From Chenopodium formosanum (taxonomy: Eukaryota; Streptophyta; Magnoliopsida; Caryophyllales; Amaranthaceae): a stretch of 64,000 bases of DNA. The notes beneath the pieces were generated by a model. It worked only from the letters and a program-made list of their open reading frames with translations. It made no database searches and was not told where the DNA came from. A program made the translations under genes and the position numbers. The stretch is taken from contig CM044874.1 in assembly GCA_024500155.1 (NCBI GenBank), forward strand, positions 1,491,001-1,555,000, written 5' to 3'. This document shows, in pieces, positions 22,492 through 34,182 of this stretch (positions within the stretch are counted from its first letter, which is position 1; every line of letters begins with the position of its first letter).

Positions 22492-23003
22492 TAGGCATGT
22501 TCACGGATCGGATATCCGAAGACTCGGATATCAAAAATTGATATCCAAATCCGATTTGAAAAATTCGGATATCCGATATTCGGATATCCAAAATTTTCGG
22601 ATCGGATGCTTCGGATATCCATTATCCAATATTAAGTAAAATTGTTATGATTACTTTCTAAATTTCACTAATTTTACCGTTTTTTTATCGCTAAGTTGTA
22701 CAAAATATTTTAACAAAAATAGTAGTCCTTTTGCAATTAATATTATCATCAAATATATTAAGAATATTACAATAAGTTAATAATACAGGGTTAGTTTTAT
22801 ATGAACAATTTAAAAATTATATTATTTTAGGCTTTATATTTCGGATATCGGATATCCGAAATTCTGAAAATTAATATCCAAACCCGCATCCGATATCCGC
22901 TTTTTCGGATCGGATATCCGATCCGAAATGAAAACTCGGATCGGATATCCAAAAATTCGGATCGGTTGCGGATCGGATTATCGGATAGTTTTGTACAGGC
23001 CTA
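22492..23003. mobile_element. hAT-type MITE rich in GGATATCCG
   Basis: Ends TAGGCATGTTC and GTACAGGCCTA are inverted. A perfect 8-bp TSD CTAATAAT lies at 22484-22491 and 23004-23011, as for hAT elements. Both subterminal regions are packed with CGGATATCCGA-type palindromes, probably clustered binding sites. 512 bp, no coding capacity. Confidence 0.9.
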
Positions 23004-23103
23004 CTAATAATATATGTTGCTTTTGGTACTTGCCATTCATAATTAATTATCGTTTAGAGCAAACCTGTTAATTAATTGATTTGAGTCATTAGTTGGTTTA
23101 AAT

Positions 23104-23260
23104 ATTTTGATTTAAAGAGTTATGAATTGATAGAGTATAAAAACATTTTTTTGGGCCTCAACCATCAGCTTAAGCTTTTGGTTGAGTTGGTCCTCTAACA
23201 TGAATCATTTTCAATATTTCTAATCGACTTTAATTTCTAGACATGTAAACCCCTTTTAGA
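23104..23260 (-). repeat. SINE-like repeat sharing a GCTTAAGC tail motif
   Basis: CAACCATCAGCTTAAGCTTT followed by a TGGTTGAGTTGGT block is the reverse complement of a motif repeated near 41400-41610 and 43420-43720 (CCAACT, AAAAG-TTAAGC, GATGGTT). It is a common plant dispersed repeat; its class is uncertain. Confidence 0.4.
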
Positions 23261-23587
23261 AGTTTAGTGAGTCTATTACTTTCAATAATTTTCTCCTATT
23301 GGGATTGACATGTAATAAGAAATTAAAGACTGATATAAATCATAAAACAATTTTTTTTTTAAAGAACTTTTATAATATAATCTAATCCGATCCCTACATG
23401 AAAAATATTGCATTTTAGATTTCATTGTGGAGATAAAAAGAAAAAAAAAGTTTTTTTTTTAGCTTTTAGATAAGATTTTAGAGGGATTTAATTTGTTCAA
23501 TTGTCACATCATCATCATACAAACCCCTCACCTAGTTATTATCAACAATATATAAGATTGTTCAAAGGTATATGCATTGGGGTTATG

Positions 23588-23690
23588 AGGACCATTACTA
23601 AACTGAATTACTGAGCTGAATATTATATAAGAGAATAAAATTAGAAAATGAACTAAAGTAAATGTAAAATCAGCGGAAGAGAACAGACCC
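23588..23690. mobile_element. Degraded CAGTT-family Tourist-like MITE, copy 3
   Basis: The right end AGAGAACAGACCC followed by TTA and the core TATTATATAAGAGAATAAAA match the family. The left end is eroded. Confidence 0.55.
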
Positions 23691-24868
23691 TTATTATTGT
23701 TATTGTCCTAACATCGCTAATCCAGTTGCCTTCATATTACCTTTATTATTAACATATACTATATGTGGCAAAAGAGAAATCATAATTATTATTCAAAAAC
23801 AATAATATAGATATGCAAGAGAGACGTTACAATCTAGTAGATGACATGTCTGAAACAATGTCTCTTTGTGAGGCAAAAGTCGTCTAATTCTTTGATGTGG
23901 ATTAATGATATGACAATTTCACTTATTATATTCCTCAAGGAAAACGTGGGACATTACTAGTTTGTTTCTTTGTGTGCTTAAAAGGCGAAAAAAATGAATA
24001 AAATTTGTGTAGAGTATAGTAAAAAGCTATCTCCTCAACATGTTCCCGTTTCTTCTTGTAGCAAACTCTAATCAAGAGAATGAGGAGAGAGCACTCGTTG
24101 ATAGTAATTCTTTTTTAAAATACAAGAGAAAATGTGATTACAATGGTACACCAAATTATTATATAGTATGTACTTAGAGATATACTTTATAATAACACAC
24201 TAAATTATTAACATAGTGTTGATAGATTATGATCTTGACCGATAGATTTTCTCTATTTTCTTTCTTTTGGTTATAGGTTTCAAATTCACTGTCTATGCTC
24301 TCTATTTCCCTCCATTGTTCCTTCAATTCTCTCCAACATACGATGAATTTTTTTTTTTATATTAAACAATTGAGTATATATATTAATAAATTTGCCTCTT
24401 ATTATCTTACGCAATTAAAAAAAACATAACAATGATATAATTCAGTAATATTCATCTTACATTTAATTTAGCTTAGTTTATTTCATTCAGCCAGTTTTCG
24501 CTACATATTTTTGTTCGGTTCAATTCATTTACAAGAAATAAAGGCTTTTATAACTTAAATATATTAGATTTAATTTCTCGTCCCCTCCTCACAAAGACAC
24601 AATTTGGCATGGCAAGAGATTGATTTAATTACTGTGATAGGTAGGCCAATTTTAGAATTTGTATAGTATAATGGTCTGAATTTTAGTTCTACCTACATTT
24701 CGGTGGTCGGTGGTGGTTTTTGCCTTTTTGGGGTAGGTGAGTAGTTTCAACTTTCAAGTCGTGGTTCTATATTTGATCATGGAATCTCGAGTTTATACAT
24801 GTAAATTTTAACACTAAACAATGCAATACTTCGTATTAGATTTTTAAACTTTGAAGCAAAAGAAAATA

Positions 24869-24959
24869 CTACCTCCGGATCATATTACATGCAACTTTGA
24901 GGTATTATTTGTAAGATATAAAAAATTCCAAAGTTGCATATAATATGATCCGAAGGTAG
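24869..24959. mobile_element. 91-bp Stowaway-like MITE (CTACCTCCG family), copy 1
   Basis: CTACCTCCGGATCATATTA at the left pairs with TAATATGATCCGAAGGTAG at the right; TA flanks on both sides. The arms also contain GCAACTTTG/CAAAGTTGC. Almost the whole element folds back on itself. Confidence 0.8.
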
Positions 24960-25339
24960 TATTAATAAATGAACACTATCAAGATATCGCCCAAACTTAA
25001 AAGCTAGTTTATGTTATTAATACAAGAGGTGAGACTACAAGTGTTAACACTAAAAATGATTTGATGCAATTTTGTCAAATTATCGGGCCATAAAATAATT
25101 TTTTGTATCGATATAAATATTTCATATGATTAATATCAACAAAAAATACTTTGGAGTACTAAATTATCAATTTTATCTAAAAAACTTTATGGGTCTTATT
25201 TCACTTGGGGCTTTGAGCGACCGGTCACCCTGCACATGCTTAGAACCTGATTAATACCCATTAGCGCAAATAAAATTATTTACCATTTAACACGTTATAA
25301 TATTTTTTTTTTTCTTCTACTCTTTCAATATTTATTTAT

Positions 25340-25512
25340 TTATTTTTGTTCACCCTTTGGGATAATCCGGAATTGGGGCTCGACTGGGAGGGTAGTTTAC
25401 AATCTCCTCCCAATTATTGTTGTAAAGGATCGAACACGCGGTCCTTCCAACCAAGTGCAGCCCCAATCACCATTGTAGCAACTATCAATTTGTACTCTCT
25501 CGAATTCATAAT
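25340..25512 (-). repeat. tRNA-derived SINE, copy 1 (minus orientation)
   Basis: On the minus strand, GCTACAATGGTGATTGGGGC (A-box region) is followed by a B-box match GTTCGATCC (about 25428-25436), then a body ending CCGGATTATCCCAAAGGGTG and an AAAT-repeat tail. It is clearly homologous to the bounded SINE at 58300-58514. Confidence 0.7.
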
Positions 25513-25691
25513 ACTCCTTTGTTTTATTTTGTTTAGTCTTGTATAGGGATGGCAATGATCAGGTGGAGCTCAATTCCTTCATCCCCTAAGAATCCATCCG
25601 TCATCCAACCATTTAACTTTTCATCTTCATCCAACCCATCCATCATCAGCGGATGAATCAATTATTATTAATGGAAGAAATTAATCAATTA

Positions 25692-26534
25692 TTATTCTGA
25701 ATTTCTACTCTTGGTCTTAGCTTGCTGGATCATCTTTCTGGCCACGTCACCTGTGTTTCCTGTGGAAAGTTGAGGGGAATCAGGTTCTAAAGGTTTAGCC
25801 ATGTGGGTTGGAATTTGGTTACATTCAAGCAAGAAGGTAGGATAGAATTCACTATAAGTTGGGCTACGGCACGAGCCATAGCTAGAGTTGCAGTTTGGGC
25901 TAACATAGGGGCCAGGGTTACGGTTTGTACTGTGTTTTGGACTAGATACTCGACCTCTTGGGACAAGGGGTTCAGTAGTATGAGGTGGGGATTCAAAGTC
26001 ATTTGGGTGAGGGATTTCTAAGTCATCAGGTGATGTATAGTCAAGATGCAAACGTGGAGGTGGTAAGGGTGGCATATCATAGTTTAGATTATTTAACTTT
26101 TGGACTTCATGAGGTGTAAGCCGAAGAGGAATTTCAGCAACTATTGGTCTTGGGATTCGACTCCAGTCAACTTCGACGAAATGTAGGTCTGCTTTAAAAT
26201 TGGTTAAGGTTCCTAGCCATTTTCCTTCATGCATATAGGCTTCAATATTCCACAACCCATTTGGTTTAATTAAATTTCTATACTTTCGGATTAGTGTATT
26301 ATATTTAGGTGTGTTGGGTAAGTGAACTAAGGCCAGTAGGATGATCCATGGTTCCTCGATCATAAATTTCATATTCCTGTGTCTTTTTATATCAGTAGCA
26401 TGCCAAACAATGTCTGTTATAAAGTCACGCACAGATATAGCATCCGATTTTACTAGCCTTTGATCAAATTCAAATTTCCTCAAGGATAAATCCAAAATGA
26501 TTACCAATGGAACCAAAATTCCATAACCACACAA
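25692..26534 (-). CDS. Unidentified retroelement-internal ORF (about 280 codons)
   Basis: The frame lies about 390 bp downstream (minus strand) of an LTR and primer-binding site, where gag is expected. I do not recognise a gag CCHC knuckle, protease or any other retrotransposon domain. The N-terminal half is globular (…DFITDIVWHATDIKRHRN, EAYMHEGKWLGTLTNFKADL). From about residue 155 it is proline/serine/asparagine-rich with PPLPPPR. The open frame starts at a TTG; the first ATG is codon 55, so the true start may lie upstream across a splice or may be lost. No pol and no 3' LTR follow. It may be a gag-like or captured protein in a truncated element. Confidence 0.45.
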   Translation of the reverse strand: MCGYGILVPLVIILDLSLRKFEFDQRLVKSDAISVRDFITDIVWHATDIKRHRNMKFMIEEPWIILLALVHLPNTPKYNTLIRKYRNLIKPNGLWNIEAYMHEGKWLGTLTNFKADLHFVEVDWSRIPRPIVAEIPLRLTPHEVQKLNNLNYDMPPLPPPRLHLDYTSPDDLEIPHPNDFESPPHTTEPLVPRGRVSSPKHSTNRNPGPYVSPNCNSSYGSCRSPTYSEFYPTFLLECNQIPTHMAKPLEPDSPQLSTGNTGDVARKMIQQAKTKSRNSE

Positions 26535-26909
26535 ATAACTAGACGACCCTAATTATACTTAGACTAATGCACATTAGGTGTTTACAAAATCAAATAGTTT
26601 CAATTCATTTTGTTTTCGAAAATAATAATGTACTCGATTCTTGAAATTGGACGGTCGAGCCCGCGTCTCTCAGGAAAGTTACCTACAGCGTCGAGGCGAG
26701 CCTTTCCTAGACAGAGAGTCGTACCCATTATAGGTCTCCGAAGAGAACCCGAGCATCCTTTTCTCAATCACCTTTCCAAATAAGAAAATAGTTTTTATAG
26801 AAAATAATTTTACTTTCGAAGAATGTGAAACTCTATCGATCCTATATGCCCATCTTATGTCTACCCATAAGTTTTATTTCTCAATTTTAATCATTCTTAG
26901 ACCCGGAAA

Positions 26910-26919
26910 TCTGATACCA
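26910..26919 (-). other. Primer-binding site for initiator Met-tRNA
   Basis: TGGTATCAGA on the minus strand, three bases after the LTR end, is complementary to the 3' end of plant initiator tRNA-Met, the usual primer of plant LTR retrotransposons. Confidence 0.85.
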
Positions 26920-26922
26920 CTT

Positions 26923-28468
26923 TGTAACACCCCCAAATCTCCCTCTACGTAAATACTATATTTATACGTATACAAATACCGTAGAGATAGACTTGGGCGT
27001 ATTACCGCCACGTGAAAACGTAAGGCTTATTAAAGTAACTCAAATTGCAGCAGAAAAATAACTAACTTTTATTAATAATAGGAGTAACCATAATAACTGT
27101 TTCAAAATAAACTAATAAAAACTTGTCCATAAATAAAATTAATTCCTAACTATGTGATCCCAATCCCGACTCTAGTATGCGTACGAACAACTTCACACCT
27201 GAAATCAAGACTGCTTACCAAAATGGTAAACAGGGCGAACCAAAACAAAAAGGAAAACAGATTAGCAAAAACGCTAAGTACGTATAAGTGCAAGGCATGT
27301 AAATACTTTTATTAGGCAAACATGCTTTCGAAATAACCATCTAAATTTAAACCTGTCACGAGTCACTTTCCAAAAAAAAAACTTTCCAAAAATAATTAAA
27401 CCTTCCAAGTGTAGTAATATCAATAAAAGCTTTCCAAACCAATAGATTTCCAATTTATAAACTTCTCAATTTTTGATATATTTCTAAACCAATTTTCCTC
27501 ACCTAAGTGTGCACACCCCCCAAGCAAGTTATACTATACTCGAGGAAAGACCAGATCATACAAAGCTCATGGTCTTACTTAACCAGTCCCGGATAGAGGG
27601 ACAATTAAAATATCAAATACTCAGGCTCACAATGAGCTACAAATTAATTAAACCAAATGATTTATAAATCAAACAACTTTTATTAAATCGATCAACATTT
27701 AGAGATCAAACCTTCAAATCATAAAATTATATACTTTAACTTGTCATGAAAATTGTTAACTTAATCATTCATTCAAACAATCATTAAAACAAACATTATA
27801 CAAAACACGCATTCAAAATTGTATCAAAGACCTAGCCACCTATACGTACCTTGATCACGAGAACAAAAAGGTACGACTACTAAACTTGACCACGATCGGG
27901 AGACTCCTCCTACACAAATAAAATAACCTTAATTAATATAAGGTTAACAAAATAACACAAAACCAAAAACACCATTCTATTGTGCATGAACTACCTAAAT
28001 ATTAACCTTTATCAAAATAGTGTTATTAGTATAGTTGGGTGGTCGTTGGTGGCGGACGAGGTGGTTGTTCGGCGGCAACAACTTGGTTATGGGTTGTAGA
28101 GTTTATTTAAGCTAGATAGAGTAAGAAGAAGGGATGATGGGATAGAGAGTAGAGAAGAGGATTTCTGATTTTTGGTGTGAGGAATTGTGAAGTGTTGAGG
28201 GTCTATTTATAGTGTTTAAGGGGTAGTAAGATAGAGTTAAAGGAGGGTTGAGATAAGTATGGGAACATGATAAATGTAAGTTTGTTAAATGAATATGAGT
28301 AAAATTTAGTCTAGGTTAATTCATGTGGGAAAATACAATGGAAATGATTAGGGATGGAAGTAGGATAGATGCTAATATGGTTAAGATAAATTAAGAGAAA
28401 TTAAGGGATTTAATTTAAAATAGGATAATGATAATAATGGCTTCAAAACTCACGGCCCTTTCATATTT

Positions 28469-28505
<37 letters not shown>

Positions 28506-28795
28506 CGAAAATTATTCTTAAATAAATAAAATAATTAGATTTGATAATTAAATCAAGTTAAAATATATAGATAATATCAAAACTAAGATTTGTTGTAATT
28601 CATGAGATAATAATTAAGCTAAAGTTGTTGAGTATTATTAAGATAAAATTCGGAAAATAAAATTAAAAATGAAATATAACGGTAATTAATAAAGTATGGA
28701 CCGACCAAGATCATAATTTAGAAATATTTAATTATTTCAATTAATTAAAGAAATTACTAATTAAGAAAATATTTCCAAAAATTAGGGGTATTACA
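26923..28795 (-). mobile_element. 5' LTR of a truncated LTR retrotransposon (1.87 kb)
   Basis: On the minus strand the LTR begins TGTAATACCCCTAATTTTTG and ends GGGGGTGTTACA, followed by AAG and the primer-binding site. TG…CA ends and the PBS support the call. No second copy of the LTR occurs in the window, so the element is truncated after its internal ORF or the other LTR has been lost. A poly-T/poly-A snap-back tract (about 28460-28504) lies inside. The long LTR and TGTAAYACCC start suggest Ty3/gypsy, but no pol is present to confirm it. Confidence 0.8.
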
Positions 28796-28983
28796 GGGCT
28801 TGACTTTTAAGGGCTTATTATTTAACCCATTTGTTTTCCTTCCATGCATTAAACGAAGTACTTATGAATTATGTTCTCCAAAAACTTCATAAGCTTTTGA
28901 AAGATTATTTTATACACAAATCAGAACTCAATACGATCAAAAATTTTAATTTTACTATTGCTGTAATCTAATTAACATAAGGA

Positions 28984-29302
28984 AAACTTTTGTATACGCC
29001 CGGTTTTCAGTAATTTACTGTACATCGGGTACACTTTTGTCAGATTTAGTGTCACTTTTGTCAAATTTAGTGTCACTTTTGTCAAATTTATCAATAAAGC
29101 ATAAATAACTCTTATATATATCACGGTAACTTTTGTGCGTTTTAGTGTAACTTTTGCACATTTTATTGTCACTTTATAACGGATGTTCAATAATTTACTG
29201 AACATCCGTTTTATTTAAAAGTTTGTGTCATAAACTTTTGTATACACCCGGTTTTCAGTAATTTACTGTACATCGGGTACACTTTTGTCAGATTTAGTGT
29301 CA
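28984..29302. repeat. Composite direct and inverted repeats of unknown class
   Basis: A 71-bp segment (ACTTTTGTATAC…TTTAGTGTCAC) occurs at 28984-29054 and 29232-29302 with one mismatch. Between them are short tandem ACTTTTGTCAAATTTAGTGT units and a perfect 12-bp-arm hairpin AACGGATGTTCA/TGAACATCCGTT (about 29178-29210). The loop TAATTTACTG-like sequence is also in the middle of the 71-bp unit. Confidence 0.85.
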
Positions 29303-29878
29303 CAAAGACTGTCAAATTTGGCTTCCGACAAAATTTTAAGTACGAAAAGAAAGTTCTATTGATCCTTCAGGTGTACAAAATGGAAGGTATACCAATGTAT
29401 GGTACGTGGTATACCTTATTTTAGACAATTTACTGGAGCACGTCTCTTCTACATCTATCATGGATTACTCGTAAGAGTTTGTGGTACAATAATCTTGTTT
29501 TAAGGCAATTCAGAGATAAACTTGCATCCTTTTGTACATGTAAGTATCTAAATAGCCAATTCTTACATAAACTCACATAATATCAACGTCAAATAATGCA
29601 AATTTCTATACTCAAAAATAAATGCAAGAGATGGTACACTCCCTTAATCTGCTAGGGAAGCAATAATGTAAAGAAGGCGGTATTTGCCTGTACAAAATGT
29701 TAGTGTTAAAAATTGTTGTATAATCAATCATTCATCTCTATATGAAAGCCATTGTTATTATTTTGCCTTCCCTTTCGATAGCTGAGACCGTCTCAGCAAT
29801 TAATCTCCTCCAAAATAATTGCACCCCAAAAAAGATTAATTCATATTTACTTAATTTCCCATATTAACCCAAAAATCC
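29303..29878. other. MATE 3' flank, no other gene seen
   Basis: AT-rich. The stretch next to 29878 should contain the transporter's 3' UTR. No further coding frame. Confidence 0.4.
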
Positions 29879-31291
29879 TCAAGATAACAGTCCTGTTTCC
29901 AAGTCCTCAGTTTCCTCCTCAGCATCTTGTGTTAACTCTTCAGACCTCTTAGCCTGGTGTTTCCAATCGGTCCTAATCAACGTGTATATCATCATGAACA
30001 TACACGCGGCTTGAGCTGCAGCTAGTCCAAACCATAGACCAATGAACCCAACCTTGAGCCAAAATGCCATTGCAACAGCAACAGGCAAGCCAACCAAATA
30101 GAACGCGACAAGGTTTATTTTAGCCCCGATTTTAGTCCTTGCTGATCCTGTCAAAACCCCACAAGCAGCTGTCTGAGGACAGTTTCCGATCTCACAGAAT
30201 CCTAAAACAGGAAGTGCCACAGAAATTAATGACAGAATGTCAGGGTCTGAAGTGTACATCTTCCCCCAGACTGATCTCACCACTATAGTTAACCCGAAAG
30301 CTGTCACACCCATAGTTAGGCCTGAAACTAACCCGAGCACAGCCAATCGTTGTGCCTTAGTAGGCTGGCTAGCACCCAACTCATGGCCTATACGCGTTGA
30401 CAGGCCCATGCTTAGCGCGTGTGGAAAGACATACAGAAGCCCTGTTGTCTGTATAAGTATCCCCATTGCCGCGACACTGGCCTTAGGATTCTGCAACAGT
30501 CCACAGAGGAAGAGCATAATTTCATACCACCACCATTCTAAGCACACAGATAACACACTTGGTAATGCTAAACTTAGCACCATTTTCCAACCTTGAAATG
30601 GGGAGAACAAAGTTAGACCGTGCCACGGCTTAGGCTCCATATTCGAGCAAAGAAGGTAGATGAAGATACTGAGGTCCAAGTTAATGGTGTTACACGCCGA
30701 TCCTAGTGCAACACCTTTAACACCTAATTTCAAGTATATAACAAAAAAGTAGTTGATTGGAAGATGTAAAACTAGGCATATTGTAGTAGCAATAGTTAAT
30801 GGTTTAGTGATGCATTGAGTCCTAAGGAAGGACCTTAAGGGGTGGAGGTGAACCTGAGCAATAAGCTCGGGGATAGAGAATCGCAAGTAGAGTTTAGCAA
30901 CATCAATTATGTCTTTATCCTGGCCAAGAAACAAGAGGATAGGCTCCATGTTGAGCCAGAGGAAGGATATTGCAATCGCGGTAAGTAGTAGTAGGCAGAG
31001 TGTTCTTTGAAAGGTTTGGCTGATAACTGACAGTTTCTTGGCCCCGAAAGCTTGACAGCAGATGGGTTCCATTCCCATGCTCATGCCTTTAATGACTGAA
31101 AAGCCGGTGATGTTGGCAAAGCTGATAGCTAGAGCTCCTCCTGCTAGTGGCGCGTCTCCTAGATGGCCTAGGAATAGCATAGAGATGACAGATTTCGAGT
31201 GGAGCAAGAGTGTCATTGTTGTTACAGGACATACAATTTTGCCAAGTGATCTCAGGTCCTCTGCAAGCTGCATCATTTTATACAAAACCAT
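29879..31291 (-). CDS. MATE-family efflux transporter (DETOXIFICATION type), single exon
   Basis: A 470-aa integral membrane protein of the multidrug and toxic compound extrusion family, expected to export organic compounds or ions using a proton or sodium gradient. Hydrophobic segments fill the whole length (about twelve). Family signatures seen: GHLGDAPLAGGALA (42-55), GMSMGMEPICCQAFGAKK (69-86), and in the second half GLSTRIGHELGASQPTKAQR and GNCPQTAACGVLTGSARTK. The C-terminal tail is acidic (EEETEDLETGLLS). The intronless structure and CCQAFGA motif fit the plant DTX48-57 clade, members of which act in hormone, iron or senescence phenotypes; membrane, substrate and exact orthologue cannot be read from sequence. 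The start ATG at 31291 gives a normal family length. Promoter not assigned. Confidence 0.93.
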   Translation of the reverse strand: MVLYKMMQLAEDLRSLGKIVCPVTTMTLLLHSKSVISMLFLGHLGDAPLAGGALAISFANITGFSVIKGMSMGMEPICCQAFGAKKLSVISQTFQRTLCLLLLTAIAISFLWLNMEPILLFLGQDKDIIDVAKLYLRFSIPELIAQVHLHPLRSFLRTQCITKPLTIATTICLVLHLPINYFFVIYLKLGVKGVALGSACNTINLDLSIFIYLLCSNMEPKPWHGLTLFSPFQGWKMVLSLALPSVLSVCLEWWWYEIMLFLCGLLQNPKASVAAMGILIQTTGLLYVFPHALSMGLSTRIGHELGASQPTKAQRLAVLGLVSGLTMGVTAFGLTIVVRSVWGKMYTSDPDILSLISVALPVLGFCEIGNCPQTAACGVLTGSARTKIGAKINLVAFYLVGLPVAVAMAFWLKVGFIGLWFGLAAAQAACMFMMIYTLIRTDWKHQAKRSEELTQDAEEETEDLETGLLS

Positions 31292-33073
31292 ATTAACTTA
31301 AGCACATATCACATATTATATCAATTTAAATTGTGTAGTATGTATTATGTAACGATTGAAAACTAATGTGAATTTCTTTCTGTTTTCTTCATTCATGTCA
31401 TCATTTATACACCTATATTAATTGACTATTATGGATCAAAGAAAAATTATTTATTGACTAATCTTTAGTAATTGACACAAGTATTCACTTTAATTCAGTT
31501 ATTTTTTTTTTGTTAAGCGGGATAAGAATGTTGTTGCCCATAATTTAGCCCGTCTATTACCCATGTAAGGTTTCTTTGCATGTATGTCTTGATGGACAAA
31601 TTATTAATATAAGACACCTTTGGCTTTGTCTAAATAAAAAAAAAAAATAAATAAATAAAAATTACTGACATAAGTATGTAACTTGGAATATGAAATAATG
31701 GATTCCTTATTAGTTTCTTTGGACAAGATATTGTCTAGGAAACAAATATTTTTCGTAATAGGAAGAAACTTAGCAGCATGTAGAAAAAGAAAATTCAAAG
31801 CAATCAAATTTTAAGATCAATTAAAGTCAAGGAAGATTAATAATTACTAATTGAAACTTCCTATCTAAATGAATAAACTCAATATGGGTGTATATAGCTT
31901 GCAACAAACATAGAGAAATTTATTTTTAGTTGGGCAAAAACTTCGTTAATTTAAGGTTGAACAACGTAAGCACTATTAACTCTTTTCAAGCATTTTGATA
32001 ACATGTTGTAAGTTGTAACTTATACAATGACCAAGACTTGAAAAGTGTCATAAGTGATTTTATTATACGAAGTACAAATTTACCCTCATTTTAGTATGTT
32101 TTTGCTAAAGACTTGGTTACAAGTCTTACAACTATTCAAAGATTAGACTGCATTGTTTCTTAATTACAAGATTTTTGTACCAATTTGGTTTACAAGATTA
32201 ACCTAAGCTACTTAAGATAGAGAAGGCAAGAGTGAGGTCCGATAGGGAACTTCAGTCCAATACGACGTATTATAGTAATTTTTTTTATGGCATTATACGA
32301 GTCATTTAGCACCAAGGAAGACATGAATGTTTATGAGTATCTTTGTGATAAGCTAGATTCCAAACTGCATATAAATAAACTATTGACGCAACAATATATA
32401 ATAAGTTGATATTACATTCTGGTACTTATTATTAATTATATTATTGGTCAAATTTGGTACGTGAATAATGCAAAAGTCAATTTATTACATGTAGGAGACA
32501 GGATAGGGTAAATGATCTAGGATTTCTTATCTTGAGAAAACGTTAATCAATCATCTAATTGACCAAAAATATTTCTAAGAAACTAGTAAGATAGATGTGG
32601 TCACATGCAACAGATCCTATTTGCCTCCACTTTGCATTGTTTCTTGTACTCGACGATGTGATGCTTACGTGTAGATTATTAGATTTCCAACTAAGTACAC
32701 TATTTTATTATTGAATTTTCATATTTTTGCTTAGAATAATCTCATGTCTTAAAAGTCAAGTGTACAAAAATACTAACATAGGAGTTAATCGATTCTTCCA
32801 CGTGCTTAAGGCTAAATGACATCATCCGGTTAATCATCATCATTAGGTTAATTATCTTTCACTCTTTTATTTAGTTAATGATAAGTATTAATAGATCGAT
32901 TTAATTGTTTGGCAGTTTGACAACTAAAAAGGACATACTACAGTGTTGACGGTTGAGTATACACGATGATGTGTCTTATTTTTAACCCAAAAGTAACTAT
33001 AGTTTGTTTCATTAGATATATACCAGTATATGTCTGGTATTAGTTACCTAACTTGTTAGGCAGATAGAATTTC

Positions 33074-33076
<3 letters not shown>
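31292..33076. other. Intergenic DNA upstream of the MATE gene
   Basis: AT-rich, no supported gene or bounded element. It must include the MATE promoter (31292 upward). Confidence 0.5.

Positions 33077-33152
<76 letters not shown>
33077..33152. repeat. (TA)n microsatellite, about 76 bp
   Basis: Uninterrupted alternating TA. Confidence 0.95.
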
Positions 33153-33157
<5 letters not shown>

Positions 33158-34039
33158 TAAAAGACTTTAATTTGTAATTTAAGCATTTGAATTTGATGTT
33201 GACCACTAACTTAGTTGTCCCATCAACTAAATAAGTTCAATAATTTAACATGTTAGCTTTAGCAAAACATTTAGTATAATATTTCCCATTTATATGCTTT
33301 AAAGAACACTTAGTATTGATTTAATATAGGATTTAATATATTATCAACTAACTAATTATTTAATATTGCTAAGAAACATATAATGGGGGGAAAATATAGA
33401 AATTCGATGCCGATACTCTTGCTTGAAAAGGGTTGGGAAGAAAGAAATTTGTGTGTACGGATTTAATGGTGTTATTCTCTATAGGTGGTGGGCGGCTCTT
33501 TTTGGGCTCTACTACTTCTTTTGCTGTAGCTTCTTGGCATCTTATGGCCTTATACATTTTTGTATTTGTGAAGATTAAATTGAAAGTTGTATTCCTAGGT
33601 CACAAATTCGAACTCCATCACCTATATTTAGTCACAAGTAGAGGATTATCTTACTTTTTCCCTTTACTCTCAAACAATGACGGACGTAATTAAGTTGACT
33701 AGCCTATGAGAGGTGTTGGATCAGTAAATTTCCTTGTTACCCACCAAAAAAAAAAAAAAATACAAACAATTTCATACATGTTATTTTTTTAAAACTACAT
33801 GCAATAACTCACACATTAGATTTACATTCTGTTTGCACCGTTCACACATTAAATTTACTTTCTAATTTTAATTAGGGCGAGTAATGCATACAAGAATGTG
33901 AATTCACAATGCCGGAATGGATAAACTATGTTATTACGGAATATGTAAAATGTTGTTGGATTAGTTTCAATGTAAATTTTCAAAATGTTCACTATTTTTT
34001 AACTAATATTACATATAAAGATATTGATGATCAAAGTTA

Positions 34040-34179
34040 GGGCCTGTTCTGATTGACTGTACTGAGCTGAACTGAACTGAACTGAATATTTATTTTATGA
34101 GAGAAGGAAATCAAGAAATAAACTAAACTGAACTTATTGTATTGAATTGAACTGAAAATAATATGAAGAGAACAGGCCC
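34040..34179. mobile_element. Tourist-like MITE of the CAGTT/AACTG family, copy 4
   Basis: GGGCCTGTTCTGATT at the left and AAGAGAACAGGCCC at the right, with TTA on both sides (34037-34039, 34180-34182). AACTG pentamers flank the TATTTTATGAGAGAAGGAAA core. Confidence 0.85.
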
Positions 34180-34182
34180 TTA

